41,649 nucleotides of DNA. Source: Myxococcales bacterium (GTDB lineage Bacteria > Myxococcota_A > UBA9160 > UBA4427). The stretch covers positions 1-41,649 of the forward strand of contig DUCH01000062.1 of NCBI GenBank assembly GCA_012959865.1, in the 5' to 3' direction. The position numbers were made by a program, and so were the translations under genes. The notes below the pieces were generated by a model. That model was not told where the DNA came from, ran no database searches, and worked only from the letters and a program-made list of their open reading frames with translations. Shown piece after piece: positions 7,894 through 15,964 of this stretch (the first letter of the stretch is position 1; each line of letters opens with the position of its first letter).

Positions 7894-8577
7894 CTAGCTT
7901 CGAACCAGCAGCAATGTGCGCGGATCGAGGCCCACGTGCAGATCCTGAAGATCCTCGTTCTCATGGTCCTTGATTGCCCGCAGGGTAATTTCATCGCCCT
8001 TGGCCTCGAGGGTGACGATTACGTTGATCAGATCTTCGCAACCCGAGAGCGCGGCCAGGGGGTCGCCTTCTGACTCGGCATCCAAGGTGAACCAGACTTC
8101 CGCTGCAAGATCGGCGACCAGGGACCGAACGCCAGCCAGGTCGTCCCGCGTCACTTGAGAGCCCTCAAGGCCATCGATCACGATCAGGGTCGGGCGGACG
8201 CCTGCTTCGGCCTCCACCTTGAGCGAATCGCTAAGCTTGCTCGCGCTGAAACCATCCCCTCGGTAGGCGCGAATGCGGCGGTGGTCATCGATCTCCGCAT
8301 GAATCTCTGTGGGGTTGTCCATATGCGTGCTCGCTGCCAAAGCGAGGTAGACGGTGTCGTAGTAGTCCCGTACGTGGGAAACCGTCTGATTCATGGCCAC
8401 ATGGAGAACGGTGCCCCCTCGCAGCAACTCGTCGATGGCCACACCCACCAGAAAGGAAGTTTTTCCGACTCCGTGGGCAGCCACACAGGCCCCGAGGTTT
8501 CCAACGCCCAGTCCGCCGTGCAGGCCCTTCTCGAACAATCGCATGGGACTGCGCGCATTAATGAATTTTCTGTACAT
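7894..8577 (-). CDS. RecA/KaiC-like P-loop ATPase of unknown function, downstream of EF-G
   Basis: The 227-residue single-domain ATPase has a Walker A-like loop AAHGVGKTSF near residues 33-42, a Walker B strand TLIVIDGLEG, and a beta-rich C-terminus ending LDPRTLLLVRS. The conserved-looking N-terminus (MYRKFINARSPMRLFEK) and GGLGVGNLG before the P-loop recall the RecA/RadA/KaiC layout (short N-terminal clamp, then core). It starts 27 bases after the stop of the EF-G gene on the same strand, with a purine-rich AGAGAGGG ribosome-binding site, so the two are almost certainly co-transcribed. I believe similar proteins of unknown function occur in other delta-lineage genomes. A role in translation, or regulation by the EF-G neighbour, is speculation. 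Confidence 0.75.
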   Translation of the reverse strand: MYRKFINARSPMRLFEKGLHGGLGVGNLGACVAAHGVGKTSFLVGVAIDELLRGGTVLHVAMNQTVSHVRDYYDTVYLALAASTHMDNPTEIHAEIDDHRRIRAYRGDGFSASKLSDSLKVEAEAGVRPTLIVIDGLEGSQVTRDDLAGVRSLVADLAAEVWFTLDAESEGDPLAALSGCEDLINVIVTLEAKGDEITLRAIKDHENEDLQDLHVGLDPRTLLLVRS

Positions 8578-8604
8578 CCAGCCCTCTCTTGGCTCGGTAG
8601 CCGA

Positions 8605-10707
8605 TCAATCTTCTTCGTCGGGGATTTTTGACTTGTACTTCTCTTTCAATTCCTTCTGGACCTCCGACGGAGCAGGCGCGTACTTGGCAAATTCCATCGT
8701 GAATTCCGCCTTGCCTTGGGTCATCGAGCGAAGATCCGTGGCGTATCCGAACATTTCGCTGAGGGGCACTTCGGCTTCGACCCTCGAGAATCCGTCCTCT
8801 TCGGCGGAGCCGATGATGTGCCCGCGGCGCTGCATGATCGTCTTGAGAATAGCCCCCTGGAACTCGCCAGGACCCTCCACCTCGAGCTTCATGATGGGCT
8901 CCAGAATCTGGGGCTTGGCCAAATCATAGAACTTGCGAAAGGCGCCGCGAGCCGCGGCCTGAAAAGCCATCTCCGAGGAGTCCACGCTATGGGACTGACC
9001 GTCATCGATCACGACGCGGACGCCGAGAACCGGAAAGCCGATCAAGCGGCCCCGGGCAAGGGACTGGCGGAAACCCTTTTCAACCGCCGGGATGTATTCC
9101 GTCGGAATCGAACCCCCTCGAATTTCGCTGACAAATTGGAAATCGTGATCTCCATCGTCGCCATCGGGGATGGGCTCGGCGTAGCCCGCCACCCGGCCAA
9201 ACTGACCCGAACCGCCCGTCTGCTTCTTGTGGGTATACGTAAAATCCACACGGCGCGAAATAGTTTCGCGGAACGCTACCTGGGGCTGGCCGGTTTCGAC
9301 TTCGCAACCGTATTCGCGTTTCATGCGCTCGACATAAACGTCGAGATGGAGCTCGCCCATCCCCGAGATCACGGTTTCGTTGCTTTCTCGATCAACCTCC
9401 GAGTGGAAGGTCGGATCCTCGCGTACGAAGCGACCCAGGGCCTTGCCCATGTTGTCCGTGGTTTTCTGATCCTTCGGCTTGATGGAGAGCGAGATCACCG
9501 GATCGGGGACATGCATCGAACTCATGGCCATATCGATCTTGCCGTCGGTAAAGGTATCCCCCGACGCGCAGTCGACGCCAAAGAGCGCCACGATGTCCCC
9601 CGCAGACGACTCGCTGATTTCCTGCATCTCGTCGGAATGCATTCGAACCAAACGGCCGACCTTGACTTTCTTCTTGTTGCGCGAGTTGTAGATCGTGTGG
9701 CCCTTGGCCAGGGATCCCTGATAGACACGCAAATAAGTGAGCTGGCCATAGCGCGTATCCTCGAGCTTGAACGCCAGGGCGACCAGGGGCTTGTCGGGGT
9801 CGCTAAAAACTTCGATTTCGGCTTCATCGTTCGAGAGATCGACGCCGGTGTTCCGGATATCCAGAGGGCTCGGCAAGTATGCATTCACCGCATCCAAGAG
9901 CGGCTGTACGCCCTTGTTCTTGTACGCCGAGCCCAGGAAGACCGGAGTCAGATCCATGGACAGGGTTCCGAGTCGAGTGGCTTGGTGGATCAGCTCCTCG
10001 GTCACATTCTCCTCGAGAATCGCCTCGGTGAGATCGTCCGAGAACATCGATACCGCATCCAGCATGGTCTCACGGGCGGTCGCTGCCGCGTCCTGCATGC
10101 CCGCCGGAATTTCCGCCTCGGTGATCGTTTCGCCGTTGTCACCCTCGAATACCAGCGCCTTCATGCGGACCAGGTCGACCACGCCCTCGAAATCAGCTTC
10201 GAGGCCAATGGGCAGCTGAAACATCACCGCGTTGTGGCCGAGCTTCTCGCAGAGTTGCTGGGTCACCTTCGCGGGATCCGCCCCCGAGCGGTCCAACTTG
10301 TTGATGAACGCGATGCGCGGAACGCGGTATCGCTTCATCTGACGGTCCACCGTCATGGATTGAGACTGCACACCCGCCACGCCGCAGAGAATCAGCACCG
10401 CACCATCGAGTACGCGCAGCGCCCGCTCGACCTCGATGGTGAAATCCACGTGGCCTGGCGTATCAATGATGTTGATTTCGGAATCGCCCCAAACGCAATG
10501 GGTCGCCGCCGAGGCGATTGTGATCCCGCGCTCGCGCTCGAGTTCCATGGAGTCCATGGTGGCCCCGACCTCGTCCTTGCCGCGAACTTCATGGATGGCA
10601 TGGATACGACCGGTATAAAAGAGCACGCGCTCGGTCAGGGTCGTCTTGCCCGAGTCGATGTGTGCGCTGATTCCGATATTCCTGATGTTCTCGATGTCAC
10701 TGACCAT
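8605..10707 (-). CDS. fusA: Elongation factor G, mitochondrial EFG1-like (spdEFG1 type)
   Basis: This 700-residue translational GTPase contains all five EF-G domains. G1 is AHIDSGKTT (residues 15-23), the switch I region has [12 protein letters not shown]3 is DTPGH, and G4 is NKLD. The N-terminal signature [15 protein letters not shown] and the segment [17 protein letters not shown] match mitochondrial EFG1 and the spirochaete/planctomycete/delta-proteobacterial spdEFG1 group rather than canonical EF-G. In such organisms spdEFG1 performs translocation while spdEFG2 serves ribosome recycling. It is not in the str operon: no rpsL, rpsG or tuf is present. It is followed by an ATPase gene. A plausible promoter lies at 10740-10768. 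Confidence 0.95.
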   Translation of the reverse strand: MVSDIENIRNIGISAHIDSGKTTLTERVLFYTGRIHAIHEVRGKDEVGATMDSMELERERGITIASAATHCVWGDSEINIIDTPGHVDFTIEVERALRVLDGAVLILCGVAGVQSQSMTVDRQMKRYRVPRIAFINKLDRSGADPAKVTQQLCEKLGHNAVMFQLPIGLEADFEGVVDLVRMKALVFEGDNGETITEAEIPAGMQDAAATARETMLDAVSMFSDDLTEAILEENVTEELIHQATRLGTLSMDLTPVFLGSAYKNKGVQPLLDAVNAYLPSPLDIRNTGVDLSNDEAEIEVFSDPDKPLVALAFKLEDTRYGQLTYLRVYQGSLAKGHTIYNSRNKKKVKVGRLVRMHSDEMQEISESSAGDIVALFGVDCASGDTFTDGKIDMAMSSMHVPDPVISLSIKPKDQKTTDNMGKALGRFVREDPTFHSEVDRESNETVISGMGELHLDVYVERMKREYGCEVETGQPQVAFRETISRRVDFTYTHKKQTGGSGQFGRVAGYAEPIPDGDDGDHDFQFVSEIRGGSIPTEYIPAVEKGFRQSLARGRLIGFPVLGVRVVIDDGQSHSVDSSEMAFQAAARGAFRKFYDLAKPQILEPIMKLEVEGPGEFQGAILKTIMQRRGHIIGSAEEDGFSRVEAEVPLSEMFGYATDLRSMTQGKAEFTMEFAKYAPAPSEVQKELKEKYKSKIPDEED

Positions 10708-11058
10708 GATTCGCCTCGGTTAAACGCTGAGCGGAGGGCACAATACGCCGCTTCCGACGGGTGGTCGATCTCAATACCACACAGTTTCGGGGGGTTATTG
10801 GAAGATCGAGCGGGCCGCACATTAGCGGGCCAACGCGCGCTCTGCGACCCCGAAAATTCGCATAGCTCACGAAAGCACCTATGCCCGCGGGGAATGAACC
10901 TCTCCTCGCGGCCGTCGTCAGCCATCGGCTATCTCACGGCCAACACTGAGCGCGCGCGCGCTTTTTCTTGACCCGGGAGTCGCGTCCGAGTGAAAAGCCG
11001 CAAAAGCGGCCCCGCGAGCCCCACGGAAGGCCGCATCCCTGTAGCGTTTAAGGCCCGT
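10708..11058. other. Intergenic region between fusA and the formyltransferase-like gene
   Basis: These 351 bases hold no convincing gene. They contain the possible fusA promoter, and at 10949-10962 a 14-base alternating purine-pyrimidine palindrome (AGCGCGCGCGCGCT) followed by TTTT. The palindrome could form a short hairpin or Z-DNA. The oligo-T lies on the plus strand, while both flanking genes are on the minus strand, so it is not positioned to terminate either. Confidence 0.5.
10740..10768 (-). promoter_or_regulatory. Possible sigma70-type promoter for fusA
   Basis: On the minus strand TCGACC and TATTGT are separated by 17 bases, followed about 30 bases later by the ATG at 10707. Each hexamer matches the consensus at four of six positions, so this is only a moderate prediction. 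Confidence 0.3.
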
Positions 11059-11991
11059 CTACTTCAAACGTTCGCCCACCGAGAGCCCGAATTCCGAAGC
11101 GGAAAGTTTTTTGCCCTCAGGCCCCCGCCAGCGCGCGATCCGCAGAATCGTATCCCCCTGGGCCGCAACCGCGGCGGGACCGTCTGCAGGAATCTCCAGC
11201 AGCGTCCCCGCTGGAGCGCCGTGCGCCGACTCGGCAAGCGTACAACCGAAGAGGCGAACCGTTTCCCCGGAACGCTCGGCCCAGGCACCCGGCTGGGGGT
11301 CACAGCCGCGAATTCTCCGGTCGACTTCCACACCCGGCCGACTCCAGTCGATGCGGGCCACCCCGTCGTCCACCAGCGCCTGGAAGCTCGCGCCGGCTTC
11401 GGCTTGCGGGGTGAAGCTCGCGGTTCCCTCGGCGACCGCGGTAACGGCCTCCACCAAGGCTTCAACGCCCAGGGGATAGAGTTTATCGAAGTAGAGCGAA
11501 GCGCTCGTCGCATCGGGAGCGATCCTCACCCCACCCTTCTGGATCACGATCGGCCCGGTATCCACACCGGCATCGGGGCGGAAGACCGTGACGCCGGTCT
11601 CACGAACCCCCTCGATGATCTGCCACGCCAAGGCGTTTCCGCCGCGAAACGCGGGCAACAACGAGGGATGAAAGCACAGGGAGCCCAGGCGCGGTGAATC
11701 CACGATCTCCGGCGGGAGGATGGCCGTGGTGAATGCCAGCACATTGAGTTCGGCCCCGTGGCCACGGTATTCATCCAGGCGCTCCGCCATGGCGACGCCC
11801 TTTCGGCGGTAGGCCCTATGGCGATAAAGGGGCCAGTCGCGCTCGAGGCTTTCTGCGGCAAGGGGATCGACTCGGCCCCGAGCGTCGGGGGGAACGTGAA
11901 CCGCAGCCAGAATATGACCCGCTTCGGCCAGTCGAACGGCCACCTCTCGGCCGAAGGGCGCTTGTCCGAATAGGGCGATGCGGAGGCTCAT
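11059..11991 (-). CDS. Formyltransferase/hydrolase related to the N-terminal domain of 10-formyl-THF dehydrogenase
   Basis: The 310-residue protein (start at ATG 11991; an upstream in-frame ATG at 12018 is less likely) has a formyltransferase Rossmann core and an Fmt-like C-terminal barrel. Its motifs track the hydrolase domain of eukaryotic 10-formyltetrahydrofolate dehydrogenase: GAELNVLAF, HPSLLPAFRGGNA with His108, and DAGVDTG with Asp144, equivalent to the catalytic His and Asp of that family. The C-terminal part (RIDWSRP, then RRIRGCDPQPGAW) also fits. No acyl-carrier or aldehyde-dehydrogenase domain follows, so it stands alone. It could hydrolyse 10-formyl-THF or N-formylate a sugar; the adjacent hexapeptide acyltransferase favours a sugar role. 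It is not the housekeeping Fmt, which is at 29183. Confidence 0.8.
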   Translation of the reverse strand: MSLRIALFGQAPFGREVAVRLAEAGHILAAVHVPPDARGRVDPLAAESLERDWPLYRHRAYRRKGVAMAERLDEYRGHGAELNVLAFTTAILPPEIVDSPRLGSLCFHPSLLPAFRGGNALAWQIIEGVRETGVTVFRPDAGVDTGPIVIQKGGVRIAPDATSASLYFDKLYPLGVEALVEAVTAVAEGTASFTPQAEAGASFQALVDDGVARIDWSRPGVEVDRRIRGCDPQPGAWAERSGETVRLFGCTLAESAHGAPAGTLLEIPADGPAAVAAQGDTILRIARWRGPEGKKLSASEFGLSVGERLK

Positions 11992-12035
11992 GGGTTCGAG
12001 CCTAACACTTCGGAGCAACGATCACGCGCCGCCGC

Positions 12036-12689
12036 CTAGACGGGCACGCGACTGCGATCTCCCACGACGCCGCGCGTGCGGGCCGGCGAACCGAAGGCCA
12101 GGGAATGGGGAGCGATCGACGAAGTCACCAGCGAGCGCGTGCCGATCACGCAATGATCGCCAATCGTCACCCCGGCCAGAATCGTGACATCTGCGGCGAC
12201 CCAAACATGATCCCCAATCTCCACCGCTTGGGGCCTCTCCGGGCGTTTCTCGTCGATGGCGTGCTGGTCCGAGTCCCAGACCCGAGTGCCCGGACCCAAC
12301 CAGGTTCCGCGACCCAGCCGAACCCCAGCTTTTGCGGAGACCTGGGCACCGTTGAGAAAACCTTCGGGGCCGATTTCCAATCGGGCTCCCCCATAGGCGT
12401 TCAGAATCACCGGAGCAAGATCACTGCGCAGCCAGGTGTTCTCACCGACCACGATCTCGCCCCCGGTCCGCACGGAAATCCGAACTCCGTCCGCACGGCG
12501 CTCGGTCACCACGCCCGGGCCAATTCGAACCTTCGCGCCGGGCTCAAGCGCAAAAGTCGCCCGGGCAAAGGCCGACGATGCGCTGGGATGAATCTCGAGA
12601 CCCGGGTGCCGGCGCATCAGGACCCGCAGCCGACGACGATCTGCGGCGGCCACGACTCGCATATAGATGGCCAGCCAACGGTTGCTCAT
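12036..12689 (-). CDS. Left-handed beta-helix (hexapeptide repeat) acyltransferase
   Basis: The protein is 217 residues long. After a basic N-terminal helix region it shows repeated hexapeptide turns (for example FALEPGAKVRIGPGVV, GARLEIGPEGFLNGAQVSA, VWVAADVTILAGVTIGDH) and the typical acetyltransferase end CVIGTRSLV followed by GSPARTRG. The layout resembles colanic-acid or serine-type O-acetyltransferases that modify sugars. It sits 33 bases after infA and 44 bases before the chosen start of the formyltransferase-like gene, all on the minus strand, suggesting co-transcription and a shared role in surface-sugar decoration. The acceptor is unknown. Confidence 0.85.
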   Translation of the reverse strand: MSNRWLAIYMRVVAAADRRRLRVLMRRHPGLEIHPSASSAFARATFALEPGAKVRIGPGVVTERRADGVRISVRTGGEIVVGENTWLRSDLAPVILNAYGGARLEIGPEGFLNGAQVSAKAGVRLGRGTWLGPGTRVWDSDQHAIDEKRPERPQAVEIGDHVWVAADVTILAGVTIGDHCVIGTRSLVTSSIAPHSLAFGSPARTRGVVGDRSRVPV

Positions 12690-12722
12690 CCTGGACCTAT
12701 CTCGGAGAATCGCGAGGCGCGT

Positions 12723-12959
12723 TCAGGGAGCGTTCTGGCCCTCACGCAGGCGGAAGGTGATGAATCCATGGGTCGGATCATAGGGAGACAAGCCCACTGT
12801 CACCCGATCCCCAGGAATGACGCGAATGCGGAAGCGCCGCATCCGCCCGGAAAGTTGCGCGGTCACGTTCTGGCCCGACTCAAGGGTAATTTGATAGCGA
12901 CCCCCGCCGAGAATTTTGTCGACGCTGCCCGTCGCTTGAATGAGGTCGTCTCTTGCCAA
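12723..12959 (-). CDS. infA: Translation initiation factor IF-1
   Basis: The 78-residue OB-fold protein matches IF-1 along its length: an N-terminal GSVDKILGGGRYQITLESG, the RNA-binding SGRMRRFRIRVIPGDRV and the C-terminal LSPYDPTHGFITFR. IF-1 binds the 30S A site during initiation. The start codon is TTG (12957-12959), preceded by GGAGAG at six bases' spacing. It lies outside any ribosomal-protein operon and heads a minus-strand run with an acyltransferase and a formyltransferase-like gene. It is a few residues longer than usual (about 72) and divergent, so a second infA copy elsewhere in the genome is possible. Confidence 0.93.
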   Translation of the reverse strand: MARDDLIQATGSVDKILGGGRYQITLESGQNVTAQLSGRMRRFRIRVIPGDRVTVGLSPYDPTHGFITFRLREGQNAP

Positions 12960-13189
12960 GTGCCGCTCTCCATGGGCCCCAACCGGTCCCTCTGCAACCC
13001 GATAAGTCGGGACCGCCTGTCGAATATACCAACGCCGGGACGGATTCGGGTGCTGTGCGGGTCGGGGACTGCCCCTCCAGCCCTATCCAGGCGGGGCGCA
13101 CGCTAGCACGGGGGCTGTGCGGCGGCGAGTAAACCGAGCCCCCCGCCGAACCCCGTTGGGGGGGTGGAGTGCTAGGGTGAGCCAAGCCG

Positions 13190-13281
13190 GGAGAGGTGCC
13201 GGAGTCCGGTTGAACGGGCCTGATTCGAAATCAGGTGAAGGTGCAAGCCTTCCGTGGGTTCGAATCCCACCCTCTCCGCCA
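13190..13281 (+). tRNA. tRNA-Ser(CGA)
   Basis: The acceptor stem GGAGAGG pairs with CCTCTCC. The anticodon arm CCTGA-TTCGAAA-TCAGG shows anticodon CGA, the long variable arm GAAGG/CCTTC is typical of serine tRNAs, the T-loop is GTTCGAATC, and the CCA end is encoded. It reads UCG serine codons. It lies between the divergent infA gene and the SRP RNA. Confidence 0.96.
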
Positions 13282-13347
13282 CGATTGCGGCTCGGCGTTC
13301 CACCGCCGGGCGTGTTGCGGAGCCGATCGGCCAGGGTCTTACGGCGT

Positions 13348-13376
13348 TTGACCCTGGCCCGGCGCGGCTGTACTTT
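13348..13376 (+). promoter_or_regulatory. Predicted promoter for the SRP RNA
   Basis: TTGACC (13348-13353) and TACTTT (13371-13376) are separated by exactly 17 bases. The predicted start lies about ten bases before the SRP RNA helix. The -35 is strong; the -10 matches only at its key first, second and last positions. Confidence 0.5.
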
Positions 13377-13392
13377 CGCACCTCGTGTGCCG

Positions 13393-13508
13393 AGGGGTGA
13401 CCGCAGGGTCCTGCTCGAGTTCGGGATCCTGTGAACCCGGTCAGATCTGGAAGGAAGCAGCCGTAGCAGGAATTCGGCTGCGGGTGGGGTCGCCCTGCGG
13501 TCTCTCCT
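13393..13508 (+). ncRNA. ffs: 4.5S/small SRP RNA
   Basis: The conserved domain IV is clear: GGTCAGATCTGGAAGGAAG then CAGCC, with the GGAA tetraloop and asymmetric loop that bind Ffh. The flanks pair over a long helix (ACCGCAGGG at 13400-13408 with CCCTGCGGT at 13493-13501, extended outward with one mismatch), giving a single rod of about 116 nt without an Alu domain. Its position just upstream of dnaX is conserved in many bacteria. The exact ends are set by base pairing only. Confidence 0.94.
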
Positions 13509-13523
13509 GGGCACACGAGCACT

Positions 13524-13558
13524 ACTACAAGAGCACAAGAGCACCACTACAAGAGCAC
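13524..13558. repeat. Short tandem repeat between SRP RNA and dnaX
   Basis: ACTACAAGAGCAC occurs at 13524-13536 and 13546-13558 (22-bp period), and the sub-unit AAGAGCAC occurs three times (13529, 13537, 13551). It lies just after the SRP RNA helix. It may be simple sequence slippage; no function is evident. Confidence 0.6.
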
Positions 13559-13732
13559 ACGATTCCCGACCCCGGAGAAACGGGTGGGCAGAGCAACTTT
13601 CAGCGCGCCGCCGGTGGACTCCCGATGGACTCCGCCCCAGGCTTCAGGACGGAAACCGAAAGCGCCGATTCCCGAGATCAATCCCCCAATCTGCTTCCCC
13701 AACGTCGGGACGGCGCTGTTAGGAAAATCCTT

Positions 13733-15637
13733 GTGAGCTATCAGGTCATCGCGCGAAAGTGGCGACCGCAAACTTTCGATGAGGTTACGGGTCAGGAGCA
13801 CGTCACCACGGCGCTCCGCAACGCGATCGCAATGGATCGGGTTCCCCATGCGATGCTTCTCACTGGCCCCCGCGGCGTCGGCAAGACAACCCTGGCTCGG
13901 ATCCTGGCCCGCTCGCTGAACTGTGACGAAGGTCCCACGGAAACCCCGTGCGGCAAATGCTCCCCGTGCACGGAGATCGCCACCGGAATCTCCCACGACG
14001 TTCAAGAGGTCGATGCGGCCAGCCGAACCGGTGTGGAAGATGTTCGCAAACTGATCGAGGCCATTCGCTATGCACCTTCACCCGGCAAGCACCGGATCTT
14101 CGTGGTGGACGAGGTCCACATGCTTTCGACACCGGCTTTCAATGCCCTGCTGAAAACCCTCGAAGAACCCCCGCCGAGCAGCCTCTTTGTTTTGGCCACC
14201 ACCAACCCTGAAAAGATCCCTTCCACGGTCGTCTCGCGTTGTCAGCGCCACGACCTTCGCCTCTTTACCACTCAGGAAGTCGCCGACCGCCTAAAGGAAA
14301 TCTGCCACAGCGAAGAAATCGAGATCTCCCAGAAAAGCCTTCGAGACTTGGCCCGGGAGGGACAGGGGTCCATGCGCGACTCGCAGACCCTCCTCGATCA
14401 GGCCATCGCCTATGGGGGAACCCAAGTCGACGACAGCACCGTGAGCCGCATGCTCGACTTGGTCGATCACCGCGTCCTCCAGGCGATCGTCGAGGCGTGC
14501 ATCGATTCGGAACCCGCCGCGGCCCTGGAAATGACTCACAAAGCCCTGCAATCGGGGGCCGACCCCGAACGATTTTGCAAATCACTCGTCGGGCTGTTGC
14601 GCGACCTCGTCGTCCTCTGCGTCGCACCCAACGTCGAGGGATTGGTCGAAGCCGGCGAAGAGGAGCGCAAAGCCTTGGCGACTCTGGCCAAGCACGGGGG
14701 CGCCACTCGGCTGCGACGGATGTTCAAGGCCCTTCTGGCCGAACTCGAAGACCTCACCTGGGCTCCCGAACCCGTCGCCATTCTTGAAATGGCGTTGATC
14801 CGGCTCGCCACACTGCCCAAGGGCGAGGACGTCGCCGAACTCCTGGAAAAACTTCGGCGTCTCGAACAGTCGGGGGCCGATTCGCGAGACCCCGGGCCCT
14901 CGGCGAGTGACGGTGGGGCCGGCGAGGCTGAGGGAGGGCCCCCCGGAACGAATCGTCCTGGCGCTGGAGGCCAGGACGGAGGACACGGTCAAGAACCACG
15001 AAGTGGGGGGAGCAAAAGCCAAGCGAGCCCCACGATCTCGGGCCCGTCGGATTCGCAATCTCCGCCGGACAGGGAATCCGAGCCGAACTCATCGGCCACT
15101 TCGCCCCACCGACCCCATCCACCGAAACCCGGACAGACAGGCGCCTTGAAGAGCAAGCCAACCCCCCTGAGCCCGACCAACCCCGCTCGGGCGACCGAAG
15201 CTCCGGCGACTGGGGGGACGGGCAACCCGCCGGGGGCGACCCTGGACATCGTCTTCGATCGTCTTCGCGTCTTCGCCGCGAAGACCAACCCGCCGCTTTC
15301 GGGCTCGCTCGAGAGTGCCCGACTGGTCGAGCAAAAACCGGACTCTCTTCGCATTGCTCCGAGTTCTCTCTTCCAGGCGAAGCGCCTGGAAGATCGGTTG
15401 CCCGACCTCCAGGCCTTGGCCAGCGAATTTTTTGAGCGCGAAGTTAAAGTTGAAATTTCTGCATTGAGCACGCCGCTCGATCCTAGCCGCAGAACCAAGA
15501 TGGGCGGCTCCCAAAGCGAGCGCGAGCGTGAGAAAATCCACGCCGCGCTGAATCATCCAGTTCTCAATGAGGCGATCAAGGCACTCGACGGAGAGATCGT
15601 AAAGATCGTCCCTCTGGGTGGGGAGCAGTCCAAGTGA
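13733..15637 (+). CDS. dnaX: DNA polymerase III subunit tau/gamma
   Basis: The 634-residue clamp-loader ATPase starts at GTG 13733, giving the canonical start VSYQVIARKWRPQTFDEV, with AGGA upstream. The frame is open much further upstream through the SRP RNA, but that part is not protein-like for this family. Walker A is GPRGVGKTT (45-53), the zinc-binding cysteines follow around 64-81 (NCDEGPTETPCGKCSPC), Walker B is VDEVHML, sensor 1 is TTNPEKIP, and the arginine-finger SRC motif is VVSRCQR. A Gly/Pro/Ser-rich linker spans about 385-505, then comes a tau-type C-terminal domain. I see no A-rich slippery run that would make a frameshifted gamma form. Its stop overlaps the next start. Confidence 0.96.
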   Translation: MSYQVIARKWRPQTFDEVTGQEHVTTALRNAIAMDRVPHAMLLTGPRGVGKTTLARILARSLNCDEGPTETPCGKCSPCTEIATGISHDVQEVDAASRTGVEDVRKLIEAIRYAPSPGKHRIFVVDEVHMLSTPAFNALLKTLEEPPPSSLFVLATTNPEKIPSTVVSRCQRHDLRLFTTQEVADRLKEICHSEEIEISQKSLRDLAREGQGSMRDSQTLLDQAIAYGGTQVDDSTVSRMLDLVDHRVLQAIVEACIDSEPAAALEMTHKALQSGADPERFCKSLVGLLRDLVVLCVAPNVEGLVEAGEEERKALATLAKHGGATRLRRMFKALLAELEDLTWAPEPVAILEMALIRLATLPKGEDVAELLEKLRRLEQSGADSRDPGPSASDGGAGEAEGGPPGTNRPGAGGQDGGHGQEPRSGGSKSQASPTISGPSDSQSPPDRESEPNSSATSPHRPHPPKPGQTGALKSKPTPLSPTNPARATEAPATGGTGNPPGATLDIVFDRLRVFAAKTNPPLSGSLESARLVEQKPDSLRIAPSSLFQAKRLEDRLPDLQALASEFFEREVKVEISALSTPLDPSRRTKMGGSQSEREREKIHAALNHPVLNEAIKALDGEIVKIVPLGGEQSK

Positions 15638-15960
15638 GTGCACCGGACATGAACGAGATGCTCAAGCAAGCCCAGCGCGTCCAGGAGCGGATGGCTGAAC
15701 TCCAGCGCGACCTCCTCACCCGGCGCTACGAGGCCACCAGCGGCGGCGGGATGGCGACCGCAGTGGTCAGCGGGCAACTCCGGGTCCTCGAGCTTCGTGT
15801 CGAACCTTCCCTGATCAGCGCCGGCGATCAAGAAATGATTCAGGACTTGGCCGTGGCTGCGATCAATGCAGCACTGGAGAAAGCCCAGGCGAGCGTCCAG
15901 CAAGAACTTCAAAACCTCCAAGCCAGCATGATGAGACCCACCCCTGGAGGCCCGGGCTAA
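15634..15960 (+). CDS. ybaB: YbaB/EbfC family nucleoid-associated protein
   Basis: This is a 108-residue small DNA-binding protein of the family usually encoded between dnaX and recR. The N-terminal helix MNEMLKQAQRVQERMAELQ, the central GGGMATAVVSGQLRVLELRVEPSL and the C-terminal amphipathic helix are typical; members dimerise into a tweezer-like structure. The GTG start at 15634 overlaps the dnaX stop (GTGA) and has GGGGAG eight bases upstream, supporting translational coupling. Confidence 0.94.
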   Translation: MSAPDMNEMLKQAQRVQERMAELQRDLLTRRYEATSGGGMATAVVSGQLRVLELRVEPSLISAGDQEMIQDLAVAAINAALEKAQASVQQELQNLQASMMRPTPGGPG

Positions 15961-15964
15961 CCCC

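Noticed and set aside
8716-10971. Long plus-strand open frame (751 codons) opposite EF-G
   Set aside because: It is the antisense shadow of a clear EF-G gene in high-GC DNA; the translation has no domain-like sequence and the minus-strand protein matches its family throughout.
13385-13732. Upstream extension of the dnaX frame
   Set aside because: It passes through the SRP RNA and the tandem repeat; the family N-terminus (SYQVIARKWRPQ) begins at GTG 13733.
14836-14856. A-rich stretch in dnaX as a programmed frameshift site
   Set aside because: The run GGAAAAAC lacks the A AAA AAG heptamer and there is no obvious downstream hairpin, so a gamma-type frameshift is not supported.
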